A stretch of 64,000 nt of DNA from Tubulanus polymorphus (lineage: Eukaryota; Nemertea; Palaeonemertea; Tubulaniformes; Tubulanidae): assembly GCF_964204645.1 (NCBI RefSeq), contig NC_134026.1, forward strand, positions 13,912,450-13,976,449, in the 5' to 3' direction. Position numbers and translations under genes: made by a program. The notes under the pieces were generated by a model, which worked only from the letters and a program-made list of their open reading frames with translations, did not search any database and had not been told where the DNA came from. Shown in pieces: positions 36,701 through 48,700 of this stretch; the stretch's first letter is position 1; each line of letters opens with the position of its first letter.

Positions 36701-39700
36701 TGCAAAGAGGAGTGCCACCAGCTTCAATCAAGTCTCGTTTGATCCAGCGACGGAATGGATGAACAGGATCTGTAAATTGGCGAATGGAATTATCGGGGTT
36801 TCTACAGGTTGGTTGAAAACTAGGAATTTTTGCACACTCAGTTGCAATGGGGGTCACATTCTTCTAAATGTTTGTTTACATTTTTAGTAAGATACTTTTC
36901 AGATCCCGTTAAGTCTGGGGAAAGTGGTTTAATAAACTAATTTCAGTGACAGGCTCTCAACCACCATACATTATCATTCTAGATGAAAAAGCAAGAAATC
37001 GATTCTGCATCACGTGGGCGACTAAATCACAAATAATGCAAGAGACAAAGATGTTGTTAGGTTTGGCAGATGCAGATTCAGACAGTAATATTACTACACG
37101 AAAGGAGGCATTGCCTCGTAGAGTATCCAGCGACAAAGCAGCAATCGAAAAACTCAGTCTCCTTAATAGTTTTAGAGTAAGTATACTACCGATTTCAATG
37201 TGAGATTTCTAATTCGATACGCTCGTACATGATGTGCTCAATTATGATCACATTTTATTTTTTTTGAAGGTCTTTGAAAGTGCTCCATCGGGACTTCCTA
37301 GATCTATCGTAACCAACGAAGTTGCCACAGTTAAGATAACGAAGGATCTTCTTTCCGCATCACAGTTGGGTAGAAAACATGTCGAGGCAGTGATAACTAA
37401 TCGACTTATGGACAAATCAACTGATTTCTTTCATCCAATCCCACAACAGAAGGCACAGACATTCAAAAATCTATACGATGCTCCTGTAGAAAAGCCAAAG
37501 ACTACCAAAAAGTACAAATTAGATTCTGATTCTGCTAAGTTCTTGCGGAAACTATTTATCGCTTCACAGAATGGTCGTGACGTAGACATGGCATATATTC
37601 TCAAGCATGAATTGGCAGAATTTCCACCTGCACTAACCACCCACTGTGGGGATATAAGACAGACGTCAAAAAGTATGATTGTTAATATCCTGGCGAAGGA
37701 AGGCTCTGTTGATGTGTATGATAGATCATGACTAAATGAAAGCTGACTGGAAAATCAGTAGTGATAATTGATGGATGTGCAATGATTCAAAAAATTGGCA
37801 GTCCATCGAAACTGTGTACCACATTTGGAGATTATGCAGAATTATTCCGTCAAAAGGTAACACCGATGGATAGTCAGTTTTCATTTTATGAAATGAGATA
37901 TCGTGGGGTCACCTCACTTAGAGACCAGACGAGAGTGTCTATTCACCTATTGCCCTAACCACAAAGCTCCCTTTCTAAATGCGTACTTCTTATCATATTC
38001 AGGTTTACCGTCAGAAGCTTGATGATACATTCCAGATCGATGTTGTTTGATAGATATTATGGAGAAACATCAATGAAGAGAGTTACTAGAGAGAAGAGGT
38101 CTAAAAAGATAAACACACCTGGAGTACGACAATTAATAACAGAGAAAACACCTTTTACAAAAGTAGAATATCATTAATAAATTTCATTTTCGAAATTTCA
38201 ATTTTGATTAATTGCATTTCTATCAAGATAGTACTGGTAATCTTCAATGTAAATTTTTAGGTCTGGAAAGCTTTCATCAAATGCGAGGAAAACAAGGCAG
38301 ACTTGGTAGATTTCCTTCGTCAGCATATGATTAAATCGGAACACGAAGTAAATATAATTACCAGTGGAGGAAGAAGGAACCCCACCTCGTCATTCGCCGG
38401 GGAAATGGCTGCGTTGGAATGCTTACATGAGGAAGCTGACACCAGGATCATATTTCACATGTTTCATGCAGTGAAAAATGGCAAGTAAAATATCATTGCT
38501 TTTTTCGATAATCAACAACCTATCCCAACTTCCTGGCTTGAAATTGCATATACCTCAGCATCAATATTTTGATTTTTCACATTTGTAAAGCTGCTTACAT
38601 GTATCATGTTATGTCGATATTTATCTGTCTATTTTTATTTATAGATGCAACTAGAGTGGTGGTATTGGCTGATGATATGGATGTTCTGCTTCTCTTGCTA
38701 CATTTTGCTAAAGACATCGATGCGGTAATGATCAGTCGAAACAAAGTTTATGTGATTGAGAAACTAAGAGCATCAATCAATGATAACATCCTGACCAATA
38801 TCCTCGGATGGCATGCCCTTACCAGTACCGACACAACAAGTTCGCTGACAGGAATAGGCAAGAAAACTGCTTGGGATATCTTCAAGGCCTCATCGCAGCT
38901 TCTTGAAGGCGTTGGTAGGGACGGTAATTTACCGTAAAAACCGGTGTATACGTCGAGTTTTTAACCCCTGATTTTACCACTAAATTATTGACCTCGACTT
39001 ATACGCCGAGTACAGTTTTCTACGAAGTATTTTCAGGTCACAAGAAATATTGATTCTACCAGACAAAAAAGACAGTGTTCATCTTCTTACTGCTATAACA
39101 GTTTGAATAATTATTCATGATAAATAAAGTTATTTAATGAAAAAAACTTCTTTCATTTTGACACAGCTTCATTTAAAACCATGTATTCATATATGCGCGC
39201 TCATAGCAGCGCTTAATACATTAGGCTATATATAGCGTGTGACTCACACTACTGTATCACTGTATGGTAGTGTATTATACCTGAGTGTGTGTAACAGTCT
39301 ATTGATTAACACACAGCAGCAATCAGGCTGACGCGTGGCGGCGTGCGTGAAGGCACACATCCTTATCAAAACAAACTATTCAATACAATGATACTAGTAA
39401 TTATTCTTCTAAGAGAAGGGACTCGACTTATAAGCCGGATATATGTTAAAATCATGAAATGTAGGTCTAAAAATCGACCTCGACTTATACGCCGTGTAGA
39501 CTTATACGCCGGTTTTTACGGTAGATGAAATTGAGAGATTTATCTGTAGATTGTACGGAAGTGAATGCAGCATGTGTTGAACTGTACAGAGAAAATCGAA
39601 GGAACTAACGGCACTATCACCTACAAGAGATGCACTGAACCTTCACTACTTGAGAGCAAATTATCAATGTAAAGTTTGGTTATCAGCTGATAGAGTAAAT

Positions 39701-42700
39701 CCTATTGGAGAGCCTAAAGATTCAGGTGGTTGGGCGCTTGATAATGGGCGACTGACTATTGTTCACAGATTCATCGAGGCTATACCAACAAATTATGATG
39801 AGATAGTCACTTGTAAATGCACAAAGGGTTGTAAAAAATTGTGTAAATGTAAGAAATTGGGAAAAAGGTGCATCAAATTATGTCTTTGTCACGGTTTGTG
39901 CTAAACGATTTAGATATTATGCAATATAAAAACATGAATTTATTCTGACCGACTTAAGATATTTTATCCTTTTTTTCCCATGCAGAAATGAATATTTTAG
40001 ATTACTTGATTATCTAGATTTAAAAACCTGGTGATAAGTTGATTGTAGCTTTTTTCTCTACCCAAAAACGGGTAGAGCGACCCCAAAAACATAGGAATCG
40101 ATACCAGTATCACTTTTCTGTGACAACTCAAGATCGGACCGTAACCAAAATCATTTCATAGGCATTTTCATGCATTTGCCGCCTTGGTTACCATGGAGAC
40201 AGTCAACAATGTTGGAGTACAACCTTTAACAGTATGTGCTTCCATGGTAACGGAGTTTGTTTGATGTTGATGTCTCACAGCAACAGGAGTGTCGGTTATC
40301 CATTTATCCATTAATTGAAAGGATGGAGACATCCAAATCTATGGTGTCATAGCAACGGCGTTTCAACAATGATGGTCATTATGATTCGTCATATGGAACA
40401 CGGGCAGTCTCTATAAATGAATTATGGTATTATTTGGTTAACTAAAACTGATAAATATAATTCCCGTGTCTTTGCATTAACAGAAACTTAACTTTCAGCC
40501 CTGTGAACAGCGCAAAAATTAGGTCGCTAGGCAACAGCCAACAATATATGATTTTAAACGTTGGATTCCTGGGTTTGACAAAACATATCGTGAACGATTC
40601 ATGCGTATATATATGAAACCATACTCTGCTGACGTGTAAAAGGTCAACAACTTTTTAACTCTTCAGTTGGCGTCGTCACGCCTCACGTAAATTTGCAATA
40701 TATTTGACGATTTTCCTTCTTAACGAATACCCCGTATTTAGCGCCCCCTATAGGCCGAAAGTGAAAAATCACAGAGCGGCAGACAGCTGTTTCAGGGTGA
40801 GGGGAGTCTCACCTTTCATTTAAGCCTGGGTGCCAAGCTCTACCCAAAAATGCCGAAAGATTGGTCTTGGATGGCTGACTAGTCGGGGCAGGGCTAATTG
40901 ATGAGCCTATTGTTCGGATTTTTGGGTGTGATGTATTCACCTCAACAGACATGGATAAAATGAGCCAGACTATAGAATATCAAAACTCAGTATATGTACA
41001 AATTACAAAATAAAGTATTTCATGGTCCAAGAAGTAATTTTCATCTTTTATAAAGGTATAATAGAGGTAACTACTCTTTCATATTTTTAATCTAATATTT
41101 CCATGTTGTGTACATGTATTGCATCAAGACAATTTTCAGTATATTTCTGTTTTAATTTTCGAGATAACTTATATTTGTTTAGTACACCAACAAAACATTC
41201 AATGACATCATGTGAAATTGGAAAGAACGACAATGTTTCATACAACTTTGTCGATGAAAAACTGTGGAGTTGGTTGTCCGTGATTGATGTATTCTAAGGA
41301 TATATTTTTCTGAATTTCTGTAGTAAATAAACAGTGTCCATGCAGTTTCTAATCAATTTCTGTTAAGAAGATACACCAACTATTTACCTATGTGATCACC
41401 ATTTCTAGAAAAAAATCAGTCGAAATGATGATCGGCCATATTTGAGGTGAATGTATTGTATTTTTGTAAGATTTTGCAGCATTTTACCCTAATTCCGCAT
41501 TCATCGGAATGTCATCCCAGCATTCATCAACACTTCATACTTAAAACTGCATACTTCATTCACAGGAACTGTCAGGAACATATAAAATATGTGATTTATA
41601 AAATATATTTATTGCAGAACTTACTAAAAATCTCTGGAGATCCAATAATATCGTAAAAATCTTAATTATCAACCGATTTTCAAAATGTTTTCACTGAGCT
41701 GTGGATTTCGTAAGCGCGGTCATTCTGGTGCAAAATACGCATGCGTCAGTTGGCTACGTCATCTTAAAACTACCTCAATGGATTGCTTTTAGAATCAACG
41801 CGCAGCACTGCTGTCCAGCGATGTCGAATCCCAAACACCCCTGACTGTATGATTGACAGCGTTACTGATCGTACCAGTGTGTAGTACACTGATATAGGGC
41901 GAGCTTCCTCCAGTGAGATAATTGCTCGTAGATTGTGGTAACACAATATGCTTAGGTATCAATATAATGTGGAAAAACTTTTTCCCACCTACGAATCAGT
42001 ACTGATGACACCAAAATGGCCGCAAATTGTGTCATAATTGGCTGATCAAAAAAACCTGTCTCATGTATAAAATTTCCATTTCCAAAGAATACCCATCACA
42101 AATTGCAATGAGAAATGGCAAACCAGTAGGAAGCTACAGAACTCAGAATTCGACCAAAATTGAGATTTTGGGCACGAAAAAGGTCATAGGACGGCCATCT
42201 TGATCTTGATCTTGATCCGATCGACCCAATTTTTCTTAAGCTGATGGACCCTTGGGGGAATCAAATACATACGACACATCAAGGTAATTGATCAAAGCGT
42301 CTTCAAAATTTTCCTCAAAAAGTTCAAAAATGTGTAAAAAGTGATTTTGGCAAACAACAATGGCTGCCAGTTGGCCATCTTGAATCTGACAGGGCCAGTT
42401 CTTGGGCTGAAGATGCGTCTTGGGTAGATGCATTTGTAACCCAAATACCAAGACATTACATTGAGGCGTCTTCAAAACTTCCCAAAAGTAACTGGATTCC
42501 GTCCACTAGACGTACGAACGAACGAATGGACGGACGAAAAGTCAACGGACGAAAAGTGAACGCAAGTGAGTCCCAAGTGGGCTAAAAAATCAGTCAACAA
42601 TTGCGGCCTCTATGCTGTTAATGTCATTTTTCATGTCGGCCCCCTGGTGGCAATAATTTGAGTTGAATCAACCCTATCTTAAATAGGCTTTTGTCCCAAG

Positions 42701-45700
42701 TGATATCCGACTTGTGTACCTAGTTTGAAATGATTCAGTCATTAATTGCAGCCTCTAGGCCGTTAACGTCATTGTTCATGTTGGCCACCTGGTGGCCATA
42801 ATTTGAATCGAATCATAATTTGAATCGAATCAACCGAATTTTAAATAAGGTTCTGGCCCAAGTGATATCCTACTTGTGTACCAAGTTTGAAATTATTCGG
42901 TCAATAATTGCGGCCTTTAGGCTGTTAACGTCGTTTTTCATGTTGGCCCCTGGTGGCCATTATTTGAATCGAATCAACCTAATTTTAAATGGGGTTCTGG
43001 CCGAAATGATAGCCTACTTGTGAACTAAGTTTGAAAACAATCGGTCAACAATTGCGGCCTCTAGGCTGTTTACGTCAATTGCGGCGGCGGCAGCGGTGTA
43101 TTCAGACAGGGGTAAATCTATATGCCCCCTCTCAACTAGAGTTGAGCTGGGGGCATAAAAATCAAGCAAACTGCCGTTTGCTATTAGGATTTAAAGGTTA
43201 CTTGTTATCACAAGCAAAGTATAAGATTTGGAATTTTAACTTGTACAACTTACTTATTGTCACAAAAAGAATTGAACCATCACTTTTTTCGAGATTTGAA
43301 ATGAATATAATTGCAATGGCCATATTGAATACGTGATTAAATCAAGATTGATGTGTGTTAAATTCGAAAAGGTATGCTATAATAAATAAATATTACTCAT
43401 TAGAAAATGAGATTTGTACTGTTTTTGCTTCTATGGATTTCCATGATGGGTTTTGGCCTATTAAATTTTTTAATAGGCCAAAACAGCAGAAGTATGAAAG
43501 TAACTTTGGTTTTTATTTACTATATAATATAAAATATTCATTCTTTCCTGTAATTAAATTGTAGGTATCATAACAATTTTTCTTTTTAGGCAAAGCAAAC
43601 TACACATACGAGGAACTTCAACTTGAGGCTAAAGATTTATTATTATATTTAGTAGAGATTTAGTGGAACGGTGTGGCCGAGTGGTTAGAGCGTTCGACTC
43701 TGGGAAGCCAGGTCGTGGGTTCGAACCCCGTACATTGCCGTAGTGGCCTCGGGCAAGACGCTTATCCTCATTGCCTCTCTCCACCCAGGAGTAAATGGGT
43801 ACCTGACCTGATAGATGACTCCTGAGCATTTGTTAGCAGCTCGGTGTTACTTCTCCCCAGGGAGAGATGACTGATACATGTTAGAGTATAAAATTGGCCG
43901 GGGTAATAATATCGAAAAATGTAAAGCGCTCTGAGCAGCCTGGCTGGATTTAGCACTATATAAGACACATATTATTATTATTATAGTAGCAGAATATATA
44001 TGGCGATTATATCTCCTTGATGTGTCCCTTTTGTGATTATCTGGTTCTTTCTCTCTCTGCGATAAAATGCGCAATCCACCCCACATATCCAGCAAAGCCT
44101 GATCCTACAAGAGTGTTCACCTAAAAGCCAAAATAAAAAATATTCATTAGCAAAACATTTTTGAAATATTGTATTTCCAGTATGAAAGATAATTTTGTTT
44201 AAAGTGTACTAACCATCCATAATATTCACTTCCAGGCTGTTAATATTTGCGTCGCTTCTACGTTTTTCAAAAAAATCAATAGATTCTGATTAAACGAAAA
44301 AAAAAATACACAATATATCTTTTGAAAAAGAAAACAAGTCAGTCCAATACTACTACTTACAGGCTAAGATACATATTGCTTAAAAATTAACAATAGCATG
44401 ATAGTTCTTCAATAAAGTAAAGACACTCTGCACTTATGCATTATCTAGGTGGTATATAAGCATTTTTAAGTGCTCGAAATTTTTTTGCGACGCAATGCAA
44501 CACGTAACAAATCGTAGGTTTGAATAGCACAAATGAACGACTTTAAGATGGTATATTCGTCATTGACCGCAACGTCCGGCTTTTTCACTTATGCTTATTT
44601 AAATGAACTTACCAATTAACAGCACTGATATGAGTGATAATTTAATCAATCGTCGATAAATCTGGTAATTTTCGGTCGATTTTCACAAAATTTGTACCAA
44701 ATTGCGAAGAAATTTGACGAAAAATTAGCTCACTGCGTATGTCTAAACTAGGGCATATTCAATGGGACCACGCATATCGGATCGCTCCAAAAAGGCACTT
44801 CCACTAAAAAGGCGCTATCTATGAAGCGAAGGCGTTGCTTACCAAATCGCACTCGATGATTGATACAGCGCATTCCATGCATTTGAATAGCGCGAGCGAC
44901 CTCCATTCAAATGATTACTCCCAGGTTTCATTTCCCTCATATCATTTTTAATACATCAAATTCATTATTTCACAAAATCTGTTACTTTCCGGACACTAAA
45001 GTCCTTGGTTCGTACTGGTTGGCCGGTGTTTTGATAACCATGGGTTTTACAATTCTCCACAGAAAAATAAAACAAGAAATGTCTTAAATCAATGTCTTAA
45101 ATGGGAGCTGGTCATTAAACATTAAATGTACCCAAAGGAACAATCATTCTATATTTCTTTTTTGGTGCAAGTCCACTATCAGAGCCATTCAAAATCACGG
45201 CAGTGCTCAGCCATGCATGGCGTGCGTATCAATGCATTCTGAAGGAAACAACCAGATCTACCAACCTTACACCCACAAAGATTAATTTCAAATATAGCTG
45301 CAAAGCAGCGATAACAGGTTTTCTGCACAACCATGTTTGTATTCTTGTTAGTGTCAGGACACCTTCGAACACGATTGCGTGTATCCTGACGCAAGCACAC
45401 CATCCTATTGAAAATGAAGGCAATATAGAATCTTGTTCAACAGTAAACACGGTTTTATAAAAGGAAGGTCTACAGTCAATAAGGCCTACTTAAAAGGGTA
45501 TGATATGGATGACTGTAGTGAACTGATATAAATCTCAGTGTAGAGTTAACTAATAATGAGGTTTAGTCTTAACTACAAAACTGATAGGAAATAAACTGTT
45601 TCTACAGAAATAATGTGTGTTTTTCGATTTTCGTTTGTAAATAAATATTTGATCAAATAAAACGTTATGTAATTGTTCGAAAGAAAAACTTTTTGTCCCC

Positions 45701-48700
45701 AACAAAAAATTTGATAGAAAACATTATTGTTCTAACAAATTTTTCGAATGAGAACAATTCTGTTTGATTTAACAACATACTTTTTGTTCGAACAAAAATC
45801 TTTTCGTTCTGACAAAAAAATAGTTTCGAAAAAAAGCTATGTTATAGTTCGCACAAAAAATGTACGTCACGACAAAATGGATTTGTTGAGCGAAAACAAT
45901 TTTTTATACTAATGTTAAAAAAAACAATTCTGTTTGATCGAACAATAATCTTTTTCTTCAGCGAAAAAATTGTTGAGCGAAAACAATTTTGTTCGAATGA
46001 AAACAATTCTGTTCATTCGTCAATATCTTTTTTGTTCATACGAAAAACCTTTCGCCCCAATTCTGAAAATAAAATTGGTTCGAATAAAAAGCTATGTAAT
46101 ATTTATACTGTGAGCGAAAACAATTTTTTTCAAATTTTTCAAAAAAAAGTTTTATTTGAACGAAATCAATTTTGTTTCGATCGAACAAAATATTTTTGGT
46201 TCGAACGAAAAACGTTTTGTTCTGACAAAAAATTTGTTCAAACAAAAAGAAATTCAAACGCAAAAAGATCTTTTTATCCGGGGCTCCGTAGTAACTTAAC
46301 TCATCAGGAATTAGTACAAGGGCAGTTCTATTAATGATGAAAAAACTCAAACTGAAATCTAGTTTATAAAGCTGCCTACTCAGATGAAATTTCCATGAAA
46401 TATTCATCTTTGCCAATCAAATATCGTTGATAATTGTGATTGATCATTGCAAGTCAGAACCAGTTAATCACTAATAGCCCAAATGTATTCTAATAAATCT
46501 GATTCCTCGTTTACAGGGAATATAGTTTAACCTAGTAGAGGCTACTAGTCTACCGGACAGAAGCTTAGGCCTATTGAACTTCAACCCTCCTAAACATTGT
46601 ATTCCTACACCTTATTTAACAGGGTAGGTCTCTGGGGTATTCAGTCAGTAAAATCAAGTTTATTTTCGGATTATGAAGAAACAAATTTTTTGTAGGCCTA
46701 CTTCGCGTCGCAGCAATGTCGCCAAATTTCTTATTGCAAATTCCGTAAATAATCACAACAATTATACTATGGTTGCTTGAAACAGTCAAGCTCAGTAGGC
46801 CTAAAGGTCGCGTACAACTCAATGAACACCTCAAGCGACCTAGAAACCATCTCCTATCCACCGCGGCATCCAAGACGCTCACTCCGAATATCAAGCTTGA
46901 GTCCAGCTTACGGATAAGAATGTGTAATATAGAGGTTTTTAGTAAATATCCCGTGGATTTGGTAAAGATCATTATGTACTGTAGGAAAAATACAATATTC
47001 ATAAATGGATGAAACCCGCTGTCGAATCACTGGTAGTGTAACAAATCCATTTATGATACCTCTTCACCACAACAGCTCTTCTCTGCTGCATCAGTGCGGC
47101 TCGTTTAGTTTAGGCCTATACCACTGGCCGGTACTCCAATGATTTATTGTAGTTAATATGCGATAAAGGAACTGACTGTTTGAAGCCCGCAGCTAAGAGT
47201 AATAAATTTATTAGTACTTGATTTGATTCTCATGGAGAGGAGAACAGTGGATCCGCCGAACGACGATGTTAAAACACACTTTGATTCATCGATCTTTACA
47301 GCATGACAGTGCTTATAATATTTAGAGTAGTAAATATCCTGTGGATCGTTAGAGTGTACTGATGAAGAAAATGGGTAATTGTTAAAAATTGTTACTTACA
47401 ACCCTAATTATGACTAATGAATAACTAATCTGAAAGCTTGGTAACAAACTTTATGAGAAACCCATACTATACCCAGTTCCTGGTTAACCTTTGAGATACA
47501 AAATAGGTAAGACACCTAAAGCTGATATCCCTCCATACCTGCAAAAATACATGAGGTAGTGTAATTTCCCCTGGCCATTTGATATGGGTGAGATCAACAA
47601 GACAGAAGAATGGATGTCCTTCACTTCAGACATCAGACCATGCCATGTCCCTCAACATCATCAGAGACGATGCGATGCAACACAGCGCGGATGTTACCGG
47701 AAAGTAAAAATTGGGATATTTTAGGAAAATTGGCAAAAAGGCTAAAATTTTAGGGAATTTTAGGGAGGCACTAAAAAAATTGGAGTTTTAGGGCTGTTTG
47801 CATGCGTGAGGTAAATCTGCCCCTCTCGACTTATTTTGAGCCGGGGGCATGAAAAAGCTTACGTGTCTGTGTAGTGTATGTATACACGGTTATTGTAAGT
47901 ACTTAGTACAACCGGAAGATATAGAGGAAATAAACCAGCGAGGTAATTATATGGGAACATAAGGCTTTGGTCCTGTACTTCGGTCACTACAGTCTCCAAT
48001 AAAACCTAACCAAACAATTTTCATCAAAATCCTACAATTGAGATAGATCTTAACCTCGTTATAATACCCCTCATATTACTGCCTTTCTCATCTACCGCCA
48101 TCATATCACTGTGGCACCGTTCAGCCTTATCTAATATAGTGTTAAATGCTGCCATCATAACACCCCCACGCTTTTTGCCCAGAGCCACACTATTTACACT
48201 ACACTCTTTGGGGGGGGTTTGGGGGCCCTCCCCCAAGAGAAATTTTAGAATTTAGAAGCGTTTTCCGTGCAATCTTGAACCCATGAACAACTATTATATT
48301 TTGGAAGGTAATGGCTCTTTCCAATGTTCCAATGTGGGTTCGGAACGCTTAGTTAGCAAGAAAATGTTTAAAAATAATTGCTACTGACACTGTCTGTCAC
48401 ACGACACTGCTCTCGCAGCGGGGTTTTGGTCCGAAATTTCGTAAATAATAAATTTATCTGTAAATATTAAGCATCAATTTGTTCAGTAAGGAATTTGCAT
48501 TCACAAATAACTCATGAATTGGCATAAAGTTGCGTTTTTCTTTATAACGCCATTCTCGTTATTACGCCAAAGTTAGCCAGGTCCCATTGGTGGCCTTATA
48601 ACGAAGTTTAACTGTGTCTCAGAATTGCATGTAATAATCACACAACTGCATGATTCTCTGGGATAAATGCGCAATTACGAACACGGTGTATGAAGTTTGA

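Larger units (their letters stand above)
36333..41931. mobile_element. Transposon A: carries FEN1-like/CXC nuclease gene, 7-bp TSD
   Basis: The left end CTACGAGCAATTATCT and right end AGATAATTGCTCGTAG are perfect 16-bp inverted repeats. They continue with lower identity to about 85 bp (gaggaagctcgccctatatc and gatcagtaacgctgtcaatc in both). Direct repeats ATTGTGG lie at 36326-36332 and 41932-41938. Uninterrupted target copies (attgattgtggtaac) are at about 8393 and 8541. At 5.6 kb this is a cut-and-paste type DNA transposon. Its only recognisable gene is the nuclease pseudogene on the left half. 39905-41850 shows nothing identifiable. An internal deletion upstream of 36677 probably removed the N-terminal coding part. 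Confidence 0.92.

Noticed and set aside
41103-41297. 64-codon frame in the right half of transposon A
   Set aside because: It has no recognisable similarity and no downstream exon. Kept only as part of the unannotated transposon interior.
36333-41931. Assigning element A to the Academ superfamily on the basis of its nuclease
   Set aside because: Academ is remembered as having 3-4-bp TSDs and its own transposase. Here the TSD is 7 bp, no such transposase is visible, and the ends resemble the P-like element B.
42236-42475. 79-codon minus-strand frame and its resemblance to 61847-62038
   Set aside because: Both lie in the same dispersed non-coding repeat, and conservation does not follow codon positions.
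45912-46416. Open frames of 126-140 codons on both strands
   Set aside because: They occupy the TTCGAACAAAAA low-complexity tract, where stops are rare. They are Phe/Lys/Asn repeats with no fold or similarity.
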